NCBI GenBank assembly: GCA_030562195.1
Contig: JAUJPP010000003.1
Location: forward strand, 11,563,398-11,627,397
Direction: 5' to 3'
Length of the DNA: 64,000 nt
DNA from: Nipponacmea schrenckii
Taxonomy: Eukaryota > Mollusca > Gastropoda > Lottiidae
Part shown: piece by piece, positions 39,331-52,751 of the stretch
Layout: each line of letters starts with the position of its first letter
How positions within the stretch are numbered: position 1 is the stretch's first letter
Notes under the pieces: model-generated
Told to the model about the DNA's origin: nothing
What the model saw: the letters and a program-made list of their open reading frames with translations, nothing else
Databases searched by the model: none
Translations under genes and position numbers: made by a program

Positions 39331-42300
39331 GAGATTAGCAGATGGAAATCTGTGTACATCATAATAATACATATAGGTACTGTATGTAGCACTATTATAT
39401 AGTGACACCAGGTGGTCTCTAGATCCTAGATGACTTGCTGTAAAATCAATAAGCGGATACTTTCTGTCACTTAAGCTCCCATGATTAACCGTACATTTTC
39501 TAAAAAAACATAGTTATAATGCTTACTTTATCTGGCTTTTGTGTTTGAGATTTCACATTCATGTAATCAAAGTACATGCACTATAAGTTTGAAAGTTACA
39601 GAATGTTGTTTATGTGTGGCGGTGTTCTGTGTTCTCCAAAACATGGATATTACATCTAATCAGGTCCACTTTCTTTGCAACAACATAAAAATGTCAAATT
39701 AAGGACAACAAAAGCTTCACCTTGAAAATAACCTTGTGGGATTTTAATGCTGTTACGAAAACATCTACTGAAAACAGATTAAAGATGAAATGCGTATTTA
39801 TAACAAATACATGAATAGACCGTAGAAAAGTTGGTAGTGGGTCTTTGGCCAAAATAGCCACAACCATCTGGTAATCTGGTATTGAGGTCAGCCTAGTTTT
39901 AGTCTATAAAGCAATTTAATATGGTCTTATCTTCAAGTAAACTAATCTAAAAACACCATATAGTTGATTTATTCAATTGGTATCATATAAAAGGAAGGCT
40001 AGGATGAAAGTAGCCAATGGCTATAAATCTAGACATAAAATAATGGAATGAAGAGAGTGTATTGAGGTTCCTTCAAGAGTTGTTATAAAGTAGTTTTATA
40101 GTGGAACTAAGGTAGACCTCTATTACCAATATAAATTATAGATAGTAAGCAAGGAATAATGTTGATCTATATTATTAGATATTATTAAGGCTAGATTGTG
40201 GAATATTGTGTGGAATCTTTGTGGTTTTTATTCATGTTCAAGTGTAAGTAGTACATTATTTTACCAATTTATATTTATTTATAGAAATGACAATCATTGG
40301 ATTTCACATTTGCTTGATTTGAATCTAAATAGAATTGAATATCTAGAAGACAATAAACGGAACTTGCATGAAGGTCCAAAATGATTTAAATACAAGGATA
40401 TTAGACATTCTACATTCTAGTGCTTGCTGCTGAGTATTTCAAAGAAAAAGTTTTATTGGAACAAATCATTGGAAGACAGGCCTACTCAAGAAAAAGTCTT
40501 GAAGGTCAGACTACTACAAGAAATTGTGTGTCCCTGAAGCCAAGAACGAGATACATCATATCGATGCTATATATTGTTTTATCGACACAAATGCCTTGAA
40601 ACTACATATTGTCTGAAATCTAGAAATAAATGTTTCTTCAGATGCATTGGTGAAGGTCATTAAGCATGTATTATTAACTGTTGGTGGTCCTCTAAAATAT
40701 TTCACAATGATTATTGCTTTTCGTGTTAAAGACGGAAACCTTTTTTAAAACACCTCTAGCACTATTTGTCTGACTGTAGAATGTCTTAAGATCGACTGTA
40801 AGTGAAGTTTATTATTTGTGTAAATTTCACATCCAGTTTACCCGAGGCCTGTATCGCCAACTGAGAATAGAATTGGTTGGAACAGAACACATTAGTTTAA
40901 AATTTTATCTAAAGGTCATAAGGTTAGTTTATTTTTTACTCATTCATGGATCTAGTTATACATACTGATCGAAACATTAACTATAATCAGCAACATTGTT
41001 CATTCTATCAATGATCAAATGTAGTTCCTGGACACGTATTGTATTGTAACGTTTTGTAGATAAACTATTATCAGTTGATCAGGTTGATCTCAATTAACAA
41101 AACTACCATTATGTACATACTGAATGGTACCAATGTTCAATGACCACACAAATGGGTGGGTTTTATCACTGTAATTTTCGACCATTTAGATTCATATATA
41201 CCCAACTTGATACACGTAACATTCATTACAAGTTGGATTTTATAGTTTATAACAGTGTAATATGTGTGTCGACAGGGCGATAGAGATATTAAGCTGAAAT
41301 GTCAATAGAAAGTTAATTAGTCCTATGTTTAATAATAATTATCTAGAGATATAATTAGTATATTTTTGCTGGTAATATTCCACCATTGTTACCATCATAG
41401 TTAATAATAATATAAAAGGTTATCGACCAGATTATAGACGCTTACTGAAAAAATTAGCAATCCGTATAATCTAGGGTACTTCTTGAAATTAATATTTGTA
41501 GATTAATATATTTAAATAACATGTATTATAAACAGGTCAAACTTATTCTTTCTGGAATTTTCCACTGTGTTTTGAGTTGTAAGAAAGGCCATATTAGTTA
41601 CCAGATAAATGTGGATCTCTCGAAAGGAACCGATTGAGATTCAGCAGATCAATTTTATTCGGTAATGTGATGTTTATTTTTTCAGGAGCTACAAAGCAAC
41701 TCAAAATATGGCCCATGTCAAAGTATCGACAAGACACATGGAACATTAACGTCATGTTGCTGTTTGTTTGTCATCTTCCATTTATAGAGATGATAATGTA
41801 AATAATCCTTATATGAATTTATGATTAGGTGTTTGAGAAAGTATAAGCGGATTAAAGAGAGTTCTAATACATATTGATAAAAGGGATATAGAATGTTTGA
41901 TCTGTAGACCAGTTAATGACGTAGAAAGTCCACAGGGAAATTACTACTAACATTTTTCTCTTTTCATTCTAATGACACAAAACACCATCTCACTTGTTTA
42001 AGAATTCAAGCGTTAGTTTCTCTTTACAAACATTTCAAATAGTTACTAGGCTGTGATTTTTTAAGTTGTTCTACTGATTCAATATTCAGTTTCTCAATGT
42101 TTTTCTTATCTAATTAAGAGCTATTTATATCTGAAGGAACCAATTACAATTTCATTCATTTCCATTTACGATTGGAACTTAAAAAGTACGCATTATAAAA
42201 AAGTGAATGAGGGTGAAGTAGGTTAATATATAGAGGTATTAAATGATTCTAATCAATACAACAGTTGTCGTGTTTAAGGTTTAAAGATTTCTGTGTTTTT

Positions 42301-45300
42301 CAATTAAACATGCTTCTCATTGTTGAAATATTGAAGTCTATCCACGTTATCTGTTTTTACCACATTACTCTAGCAAATTGAAGTACTCGGTTCTTTAAGG
42401 ACGATACTTCAGAAATGCCTTCAAAATACCATGTTTTCCACCAAAAGCACAAAATAACGCAGGTCATAGACATGATTTTAGGTGATTTCAGCAACTGTCC
42501 ATGTTTGAAGACTTATGATTTTACGTGATGTAAATAAGTGTTAACTGTAACCAAATTATGACCAAATACAAAAACATTATTGATTCAAATTGCATATTCG
42601 CGCAAGGACATGTAAAGACAACTGTTTAATTTATTTCAGTAGGCTCTACTGATAAAAATGACTGAGTTCCTTGATATTCCCTATTAGATGAAGATTTAGA
42701 TGAATAACTTTTACAGAAAATATTGGAGTCATATGATTGCAAATAGTTTTATTAGTGAATATTTGGAAGATATACAATTTTGAAACATCTGTTGATATGA
42801 GGCAAACATGTAGATAATTCTATTTCAAATTTATGACCAACATTAAACGTTTTCAAGTGATTTAGGAATACATTTAATTTCTAATAGCATATCTGGCTGA
42901 TAGCTAATGCTGACATGACAATTATTCTGTAATATGTCACAAATTGTGGGTATAATACCTATTATTTGTATCATATAGACATATCATTTTAACAGTCGGC
43001 AATAATATTGATTATTTGAATCAAACTAATATAAACTCTCTTTTGAAAGCCATATTAACAGATTAATATGACAGAATTGACAATCACATCTGAAATGCTG
43101 AACATTAGTTATATATGCTAGAAACTATTTTCTTCCATGAATAAAATGACAATATTTCAATGTGATTTATAGTTTAGTATACCTTTGTTGACTAGAAGAG
43201 ACACTATCCTGAGTTAGTTTTAGGTTTGAAGCTGAAGCTGTTTATAGTTAGAACTGGAATTTAATACATATATGTGCCAAGTAAACTGGGTAATAAAATG
43301 TAATATCATACATGTAATATAAGTTAAGTTTATAGTATATACTTGGTTTATACTTGATAACATAATATCAAGTATAAAATATACCTTTTTGTGTTACCAT
43401 GAAATACTATGAAGTGATTTATATGGTACCATGGATAGTAAGATAAAATGATTATTACTTGGCACATTTTATTGGTTTCATTCAATCTATTACTACATTA
43501 CTTTAATACTATTTTATACTTCAGCAATTTTTCTGTAGGCAACATCGATAATATTGTCACATAAAATAGTCAATAGAAGCCATTTAATCTGTGACATAAA
43601 TAGAGTATTATCAATATCTCTCACTCTAATTTCCAATATAAATCATTGTTTTCTCTATGTTAATGTGTTTTTATGTACCAGGGTCATGTATTTATTTCTA
43701 CAGCTCAGACAGATATTCTACTGTCTGAAAGCAATGGAGTGACTATTATTAATACCTGATCTATGCGAACATTCCTATTCCCCGATTAATCAACATAATT
43801 GGATTTGCTTCATTAGAGTCCGTGTTACCTATGGGGTGTAGGTATAGGTATTAACTTGGTGACCTTGTCTAAGTAATTTTTAGCTCAATGATGGTGAAGC
43901 AACTATCTTCATTTTGAATGTTGATTCTACACAAACATTATCTCATAAACAATAATCGGGGCTAGAATAAGATTGATAAATTTGTTTTAAAGAAACTTTA
44001 TTAACATGCTTTGAAATGTTATAAAATACGAAATCTTGAATGTTAATGTCGTGGAAACACTAGAGCAATTCCAATTTTCTACAAAAAATGTTCCAGCTAA
44101 ATTGTTTTAAAGTGAATAAAAATGGCTTGAGAAAATTATTCGTGATTAAGATGTGCGTGTAAGAGTTGTTGCTTGACTTGTGATAAGGGTCAGTAACATG
44201 AAGACACATTTTTGTGGTATTGATGGTTTTTTGTTGTTTTTTTTTAGCTTAACCTAGATTTTAGTTGTTATAGCTATTATATATTATCTTCTACATCACT
44301 TATCAATAATAGAACTAGAATATTCTGATTTTTTCTCTCATAACCCTATCCGTTTTGTGACAAAGAAAGTCATAAATCCTAAATAATAAGTTAATTTAAA
44401 GATAATGGGTATATTAGAATAAATGGATATTACAAATTATTAGATAATGCCCTAATCTATTATTCCTGGAGTTAATGTCACTGGGTTTTCCTGGTTCTAG
44501 AAACAGAAGAAGTTTATACACAGAATGTTAAAAACAGACTTATACATTCGGATTTTCAGTCCGCTCAAGTGTATTGAGCCATTAAGAGATTAAAACTGAA
44601 ACGGTTTAGACGGAATATTGGAAGGGGGCTTCCAGTCCGTGAGATATATATTTTTCCATCATGTTTCTTTTCATTCCTTAGAGATCGAAATCATCATGCT
44701 GAGAGCAATGTACTTTTATCAAATATACAAATGAAAAGATTAATGGAATGCAAGGGATAATTACAGGATGTGTAGGAGGTTTTGATCTTTCAAACATGTC
44801 ATGAAAGTCTTTGGTAAAACTTTTAATTCAATTAATATATGACATTGTTTTCTAGTCGAATTCATGTACTGATCAATGGTATTTTAAATTAAAACCAATA
44901 AATCATGCTGTTCGCTGCTAAGGTTTAGTTCGCCATAAGTTGTTGACCTTGGTTATTGGATTGAAAACATTTAAAGAAAAATTAAACATGTTTTGGGGAT
45001 GCAAATTGATAGATTTGATGGATACTGAATTCTGATATTCTGCATTTATACGATACGACAGAGGATAATTATCTTTTTGATGTGACTTTACATCATAGAT
45101 TCGCAATGGGAAATATAATGGTGACACATATACACTTGAACCCATTCTGACGTACACTTGTTTTTGAAAGGAATGCCACCAATTTCAGTCCGTTTAACGC
45201 TATATTCTTCCAGATGTGAGAACATTAACCACCTTCTTAACGAACCGTATTTTATTCATAGGAAATAGTTTTGTACAGTAAAAAAGAAAATTCCACGCCT

Positions 45301-46707
45301 TTTGGTTTTATGATAAAAGCAGATGTTCTTTGACATAATATTAAAATACTATATATAGGGGGTTTATGTTGTGGAACAATTTTACTTTTAATCTCATTAC
45401 CATTCTACTTCATATACTTCGATTTCTCTTTCTATGACTTAATTTGCTCATTGAATTTCTCATCAGCTGGCCAGATGTCCAATAAAAATTGTGATCAACG
45501 CAAATACCCTGAGCTAACCATACAACCGTCTGTACAAATTCCTAACTGTTCCAAACCGCCCTTATTCAGAAATGATTCAATAAATTTATTTAGTATTTGA
45601 TTGGTTGAATATGTTTTTATAACGGGACTCATTAGGAACATCCTATATGAGAATGAATCTGATCTACATATAGTGACTTATTATTGAATTCGAGAAGAAA
45701 TAAGTAATTATTGAACCAACCTATGTTTTAATCAAGTTACCTTTGAACACTACTGAGCACTTCTTCAGATAATCAATTTAGCCCTGGCTATCAAGCTTCA
45801 TACACGTAACAATTATCATGATCCAAACGGGCTTTTCTGTGTCAATCTTAAAACGCCTCCATATAAGAAGAATGTTGTAGATAAGAGAAAATAGAACTAG
45901 AACAAATCTAGAAGGTAAATTGATTAGCAATGTGTAGCCACTAAAAAAACTTGTCAGCTTCAATACAATAATAAGCCTACAGCAAGGACAAAGGACGAAG
46001 TTGAACATAAATTCTATTTGTGTATTCTTTCCGGGATAGTGATGGTAGATATATTTGTATATCAAATCGATATGAATTCTAGCAACTATTATTTCATACA
46101 ATTTATATATACTAGTTACTAGTGAAACAACAGGTGTTTTAGTCCCGATTTTCTCATTAAAATTTCTTATCTGTTTCTACTTTGCCTAAGTTGACAGACT
46201 TAAATTGCCACTTGTTTTGAGTGGTACTGGCTGCTTTCTCTCTAACAAATTTCATCATCTACCAGGCAGTTTAACCATAGGTGAGATTTAACAAATTTGT
46301 TTTGTATTTATGGTTTCCTGTTTTAACTAAAAGCGAATCGGTAGTAATGCCTTGTGCTGACTGAATTGTTTCCGCTAACGAACATACTATATGTTAAAAT
46401 AACTCCGAACATAATATAGTAGTTGTAGTAGTAGTAGTAGTAGTTTATGTATGAGTCAAAATTCTACGTTCAATAGCATACGTACTATGGCTGATGTTCT
46501 GTAAAGTGTAACCATACCCTATGATTGATATTGAAGACTAATAAACAATCAAAGACACAGGTGATAGCGCTCAGGTTAAATTGAGTGATACCACTTGAAT
46601 GCTTTATTCTTATAAGTGGAAATTTGAAACTTCTATAACTGGAAACAAGTTTACCATTTTCTAGATCGATATGAAAGATTGCTTGTTGTTTTCTTAAGCA
46701 ATTGAAT
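39331..46707. other. Non-coding, nothing recognised
   Basis: Seven kilobases of AT-rich sequence without detectable repeats except the TAG run. A 107-codon minus-strand frame at 45,778-46,101 is hydrophobic but matches no domain I know. Confidence 0.45.
46423..46443 (+). repeat. (TAG)n trinucleotide repeat
   Basis: About seven GTA/TAG units, one interrupted. Confidence 0.8.
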
Positions 46708-46908
46708 ATGGTAAAAAGTAATTGACACTATTGCATTTTCGCGTAAAAATCAATTTAGAATTCTATAAAACATGTTAATAGCAATTGACATTTCAGTAGT
46801 TTGAAAGAGCAATACATATTGTATTGTCACTTATAACTTGCAGGATTTTCTATTTATATAAGATATAGAAAATGATATAATTGATAATTTAACTGTTTAT
46901 TTGCTGAC
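46708..46908 (+). repeat. Dispersed duplicate, copy 1
   Basis: About 200 bases nearly identical, over most of their length, to 51,224-51,396. The shared core runs TCTATAAAACATGTTAATAG to ATTTAACTGTTTATTTGC. The core includes CAATACATATTGTATTG, an imperfect hairpin. No terminal repeats or target duplication were found, so it could be a decayed mobile element or a segmental copy. Confidence 0.75.
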
Positions 46909-49579
46909 GGTGGAAATTACTTTGACAACACAGACAACATCTGCCTGTTAGTCGTATAAGTTACAATATAATTATTTGACATTGCCACTAGTTGAGTTTG
47001 CAAGTCATATTTCCCATAGAACATGGGTAACATTGTAGGTTGACTTTAAATCACAGACATCATTCTGTGATAACTAGATTGGCTCGAATTCTTGACGTTT
47101 TTGAATGATAATTGTCACGGAATTTGCTCCTTTGGTAAAATATATTGCCCTATTTAATACTGTTTTATATCTTGGATATTCTATGAATGTTCGATATTCA
47201 GCTTAATATAAATCCCATGAGATATTTTTCGTAGGGACTAACGGGTTTTATATTTTATGAATACGTGTGATTTATTATTAGCAAGAATGCTTGTTAGAAT
47301 GACAGAATTGTGAAGAGATTAGAAATATTAGATAAACATACAAAACATGCTGATTACATTACCAACTAGTTGTATTCACGAATTTCAGCTTCATTTTCAA
47401 ATTCAGTTATGTCAGAATAATAAAAACACTCGTGTGAAACTTTTTGATTAATGATTTCCCTGTTTAGAGGTAATTTGCGTTTGATGTCACATCTGTTTAT
47501 TTCTTAAATTGTCTCGAAACACATCGTATTGAAAACACTTGGTAGGGTAATTTTATATTGTCCTGCAATTGGAACTGGGTCTATACATGCATAAATGTAA
47601 CTCAATCTAACGGATATAAAATAATGCAAATCTATGTAAACAATAATAACCCCCATTCAACCGGATGCATTGAAAATAATTATTGCGACGAGAAAATAAT
47701 ATAACGAAATTAAATAAGACAATTCAATTCAATTATTTATCAGCTTTGAAACAACCCAAACCATACAGTTTCATCCTTTTTTTTATGGCTATCCACTTAT
47801 AAATAAACATGTGTTTAAAATGAAATTAAAACACTACAATTTGTGTTGATAGTAGAGGACAGTTAACTTAATTCATATGTTCAACTGTATATATGTTACT
47901 TCTGGTTTAAATTAATACACTATTCTATACATGTTTCTACCAGACTGGAATTTCTTTTTATCAAATCCAGTTTTGAGTTAACCCAGGTCAATCTGACCAC
48001 TTTCAGTATATCAGTATTTTTGAAACTACAGTTTGAGAATTTGCAGCACGTAGCACATTAAGGACATTTGTCCAACGCACTTGTCTTGGGGGTTCTTACA
48101 TGGACATATTGTGTTAGAACCATACGTAATTTCGTAGGTTGGCGTTATCGATTGTTATTCTTTTCTTATTTGTTTGCATATGGTTACATGTTAGAAGATA
48201 AATATGTTTACAAAACAGAAGTCGAAGAAAATTTGAAAACATTGTTTTAGAAACGGGTGTCCCTTGACAGCTCTTTTTCTAGGCAACAGTTAAATGAAAC
48301 CGGATGTTAAAATTTTCTTTGGCTTTGATTTGTCAAACGCAACCGGATGTTTTGATGCTGCTGTCAAAACTTAATGTAGCTGAGAGAAATAAATGCACAT
48401 GCGCCCATTAGCTTCACAGATGCATATACCAAGGCAAGATAAGATTGATTTAAATATAGACAATATATCGGTATAGTGGAGGTCAAGCGTAGGAAATATA
48501 GTTCTGACAGATCCAGCAATGTCTATACAACAATATACGACGTGAGAAATATAAAACATCAATAGTTTTTGTAACCAGAAAAATGACAGAATGATTATAA
48601 TTCTCACCGCCTTTCAATTTGCCGCTAGAAATATGTAAAATACCAGGGGTAACATTAATAACAAACATGATGAAAAAATGTCTATATTGGAAGTACTTGA
48701 ATTTATTTAAGGATTATTTATACGAACACTAATCGAGCACCTCTAACTATTCCTCTGAAATTCTACTTCGAATTCTACTTGGAATGACTACTGCTTTCTT
48801 GAACATCCTTCTTAAAAACAATGACTACGGTTATTGCGCTGCTTTCGCTTTTTGCTGAATCCTGAGGGCACTCTGGTCCACGTTTGACCTAGGGAATTAG
48901 TCGTATACACCCTTTTTTATATGTAGGCGATTGATTTGACACTTTCTCCTTGGATTTTCACAGATTTCATGGACAGGCTATATACTAATTTGTTTGTGTC
49001 TGTTAGTTAATAAAAGGTTAATAAAATATACTTTTGATGAAAAAAATAGGAAGAATTAAAATATTATTTTACTCTCAGACATTTGTGGAAAATTTAAATT
49101 AGACAAATGGACTTATAAATTATTTAGAAATCAAATCTCTAAGTGTAAATGCGATATGTTTAGAGAAAGTTATCATGACATTGTCTGAAACAGCTTATTA
49201 CATTGTTTTGACTTTATTCATTCTAGCGCATGGGCTGTTGTTAATAAGAATGATTCCTCTCATGTCTAAGAGATGCAAGTGGCACAATATGATTTTGGCA
49301 AAATTCCCCTGTTAACATGTGTCGTTTCCAACTTAATTACAAGGCTTGAGTTAAATTGATATACAATGGGTAAATAATATTTGTGAATATTAGTTCTGTT
49401 TATTTAAACAAATGCCACCAAGGTTGTTCACTTGTAAACCACAGACGGAATCTGTTGTAATATTTAAGTTGAATGTAATTGGTTACCAGAGACATGTATA
49501 TTACTAGTTGTTTAGAAGCAAGGCAGCCAATTTCTTCATGCTATTATTTTCCTATTTAAATTGTCTGACTGAGAAGTGA

Positions 49580-49694
49580 CAGTCTTGTATAAGTAAGAAA
49601 ATTGATATGATGTGTTGTAGCGGAATGGAAAGGATTATCATCTGAACTTTTTGAGAATTATAAATTTAGAGTTTCGAATTTTTCTCATAAATAG
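49580..49694 (+). other. Alternative candidate 5' exon ending in a perfect donor
   Basis: AATAG/GTAAGT with the exon edge at 49,694 is a perfect match to the U1 donor consensus, about 4.9 kb before the bHLH acceptor. The exon's 5' limit is not defined; the start given is a guess. About one such eight-base match per strand is expected by chance in 64 kb of this composition, so the support is weak. It competes with the candidate at 32.4-32.6 kb or could be a second leader exon. Confidence 0.15.
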
Positions 49695-50174
49695 GTAAGT
49701 ACTGTCGAGAAATTAACTTAGTTTATTGTGATTATGTGGAGTGTTCTATTGTAGGCGTTATTGTTCTTACATCAAGGTCGCCAGAAGTCTAAATATCAGT
49801 ATTTATGTTAAATAATACAGTACGTTTGACTTTGACATTTATGATAATAATTGTTAAAATAGCACTGCATTATTTAATACTACTACATTATTTTTAAGGA
49901 TATTGATAAGGTCAAGTGTTGTAAGTTTTAGTAATATACGTCAGTCCACTTTATGGGGGACACAATTTGACCCAAGTGCACTAATTGTTGTACACGAATA
50001 ATACTACGGTTGTGCTATAGTGACCATACTTATAACGAGTTCTCTGGTTTCCTCAACGAAGACAATATCTCAGACTTTATAGTTTTTAGTGTACATTTTC
50101 CTATCTGACGGTAGTTTGTAGTAATAGTACCGAGTTCTTATCCGACTCAGCTCCAACGTGTCTATTTGTGTCCT

Positions 50175-50415
50175 AGTCTAATCTGTGTTAATCATACCAC
50201 CGATCATGTTCTGATCGGTGTAATTCATACCACACGACACTATTCTAATCTGTATTAATCATTACACCGACTCTCTTCTAATCAATGGAAATCATACCAC
50301 AACCCTGTTTTTATCGGTGTTAATCATACCATCCTGTTCATTGTATAGCGTACTGCCTGACATTTAATACATGCACATGGTGTCATTTGCCTGTTCTAAT
50401 CCGTGTTAATCATAC
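50175..50415 (+). repeat. Degenerate ~55-bp repeat with palindromic unit
   Basis: Four or five diverged copies of CTAATCTGTGTTAATCATAC and CACCGA. One copy contains a perfect inverted repeat ACCGATCA/TGATCGGT (50,199-50,219) with a five-base loop. Confidence 0.6.
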
Positions 50416-51223
50416 GGTTTTTCGTTTGTATGGATTCTTGTTGTAGGCGTACTGTCATAGTTTGCGTATTTATTTCTTGTAGTTCTGTCTAATGTAGATT
50501 TGTGTATTTTTGCTATTTATTCAGTGTATTTGTATTTCTGCCAGTCTTCCCTTCTCACACAAACTGTTCCCGTTTTTTTGTCGTGCAGTTTAAGTTAAAC
50601 AATCTTGGAACAGTTTACATACAGACACATTAACATTCTGAGTTGATAATCTTGCTGTTTTTCTTGCATATTTCGAATTACTCAGTGGTATTTACATTGT
50701 TATCATATAATAATAGAGATATAAACGGACATATGCCATTATTGGAAGCTTATAAAATTTTAGTTGAAATTTATATATATATCTGTCTTTCATTTTAGAA
50801 GATAAGGTCGATCTATTTCATTAAATGCATGTCATTTTAAACCTAGTTTGTCTGTTACAGACACAGTGTACGTGATAATATTCCAATGATTACCACTATT
50901 CCAGTTCAACGTGCGGTGCTCAAATTGATAATCAAAATATTCCTGTGAAGAGGTTTAAACCGTAGATAGAAGCGAGCTAGATTTTCTACGTATGCATCAC
51001 AGTATAATTAATTCTATTCCTACTAAATTAGTCTATTAGTTGGTAGGAAATAGGAAAACAATAACTAGGCTAGGTCAAAGTAAGCCAATTTCTTAGGCCT
51101 GAAAATACCACTTTCGTGTTTCAGAACCCATGTCGGGATCAGAATATCCTCGGGAACAATTGATGAAAATCTCTTGTTGGATAAAATGTGTGGATTCAAA
51201 TTATATCTAGACTCGGGTTCGGA

Positions 51224-51396
51224 CGTGTAAAAGTAAAGACACTATTTCACGTATAAATCTATAAAACATGTTAATAGCAAGTGACATTTCAGTAGTTTGA
51301 AAGAGCAATACATATTGTATTGTCACTTATAACTTGAAGGATTTTCTATTTATATAAGATATAATGAGTTGATAATTTAACTGTTTATTTGCGGAC
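51224..51396 (+). repeat. Dispersed duplicate, copy 2
   Basis: Same orientation as the copy 4.5 kb upstream. It lacks about 20 bases before the core and about 8 bases after ATATAAGATATA. Here AAGTGACA and TGTCACTT form an additional stem around the CAATACA/TGTATTG hairpin; copy 1 has AATTGACA on the left arm, breaking part of that stem. Confidence 0.75.
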
Positions 51397-52098
51397 CTGA
51401 ACCCGGTGTATTTTTGGACCATTTCGCATTGATGTATCACCTATATAAATGTATGCCTTCCACATCTGCAGGATATTTTAACGTGGCCCATTGGGAATTC
51501 TCACGGTAGCAAATGGTAGGAAAAAAGCCTCGGGGATACTAATGGCCACCATTGGCCACCAGCTGCACTATCGATAAGTTGTTGAGAAATAAAAACAAAT
51601 AAATCCAATTAGCTAGGAGTTGAAGCAGAAGTTTGATAAGGGAGAATTAAATAACACTAGATACTATAGCAGTATGTGACAAACGCCAGATACTTGATAC
51701 CAACCATTTATATTCTGGATTCTATCGGGCTCATTATAATACATGTAAATAAGGACAATTCAATATAATAATGGATTGGGTAAAGGTCATCTGACATCTG
51801 AATAAGATGAATTGAAGATAAAATCTAGTTACTGCGTTATAGAAGGCAAATGTCAATGTAGTAAAGGTGTGGGTGGCTAATTGAGATTCAGTTTAACAGA
51901 TAAATGATATAACTATTTAATAATTGTCTTATTTCAATGTTTTTTTTCTTATCAATTAATGGATTTCGTAACAGTGTCGAAATACTTCAAAGCCACAATG
52001 ATATTACTTCTAAAAAGGAGTTATATTGAAAATCAAGACTTACTTATCGTATAAAAAGGGTAGGCGAAAGCCAATCCTGTAATAATGTATAATGATGT

Positions 52099-52125
52099 AA
52101 AGTAGTATTAGTATTAGTATTAATA
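52099..52125 (+). repeat. (AGTATT)n short repeat
   Basis: Three to four units of AGTATT ending in TAATAATTAATTAA. Confidence 0.6.
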
Positions 52126-52441
52126 ATTAATTAAGATAAATTACATTAGTTTTGTAATTGATATAACGATAGAGATCTAAACAATGAGTAGTTGATGTAA
52201 TGAAGAAAGTCATCTGAATTGTGAATTAGTCTTTGTCATTATGATTGCTGATAATGAACCTTGAATCCATTTTGCAAAACCAACGGTTGTTGGATTCCGA
52301 TTGTATTCATGTACATCACAACATTTCTCCGTCAAGTCTATGTTTGAAACAAAAGCAGTGGTGTTTTATAATATAGTTGAGTTATATTATAATTTAGAAG
52401 GTTAAACTACACAAAATGTAAGCTTTGGGATCAACTATACA

Positions 52442-52751
52442 TGACGTCAGAGTGCGATCGTGTCACAGATGTAGATCTATCTGTTCACAGATAAAACCAA
52501 TTCAGAATCATGATACCATTCTTTATCTTACTTTTTTCTTCTAAAATTTCCACTTCCTTATTTCCATCTGTTATCAATCTACTTCTATCTTATAATGACA
52601 AACAATTCAATTATTCCAGTCCAACAGGAAATATTTTATTTTTATCTGTATATCAAGTATTAGTTGACTATTACGTCTCATAAAATTCCACTTAAATTTA
52701 AATTAGGCTAAATGGGCCCGAAGCCAGTGGATAATTGTAATGCTGACGTCA
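52442..52751. promoter_or_regulatory. Pair of perfect CRE sites upstream of the bHLH gene
   Basis: TGACGTCA occurs at 52,442-52,449 and again at 52,744-52,751, 302 bases apart and about 2 kb before the coding exon. Two further copies are at 32,217 and 59,077. For this base composition roughly 0.5-0.6 are expected in the window. The sequence is the binding site of CREB, ATF6/XBP1 and CrebA-type bZIP factors, which act in the same secretory programme as Mist1/Dimmed; a regulatory role here is inferred. Confidence 0.35.

Noticed and set aside
45778..46101. 107-codon minus-strand frame, the longest after the bHLH gene
   Set aside because: Hydrophobic and AT-driven composition, no recognised domain, no splice or promoter context; a frame of this length can occur by chance in 64 kb.
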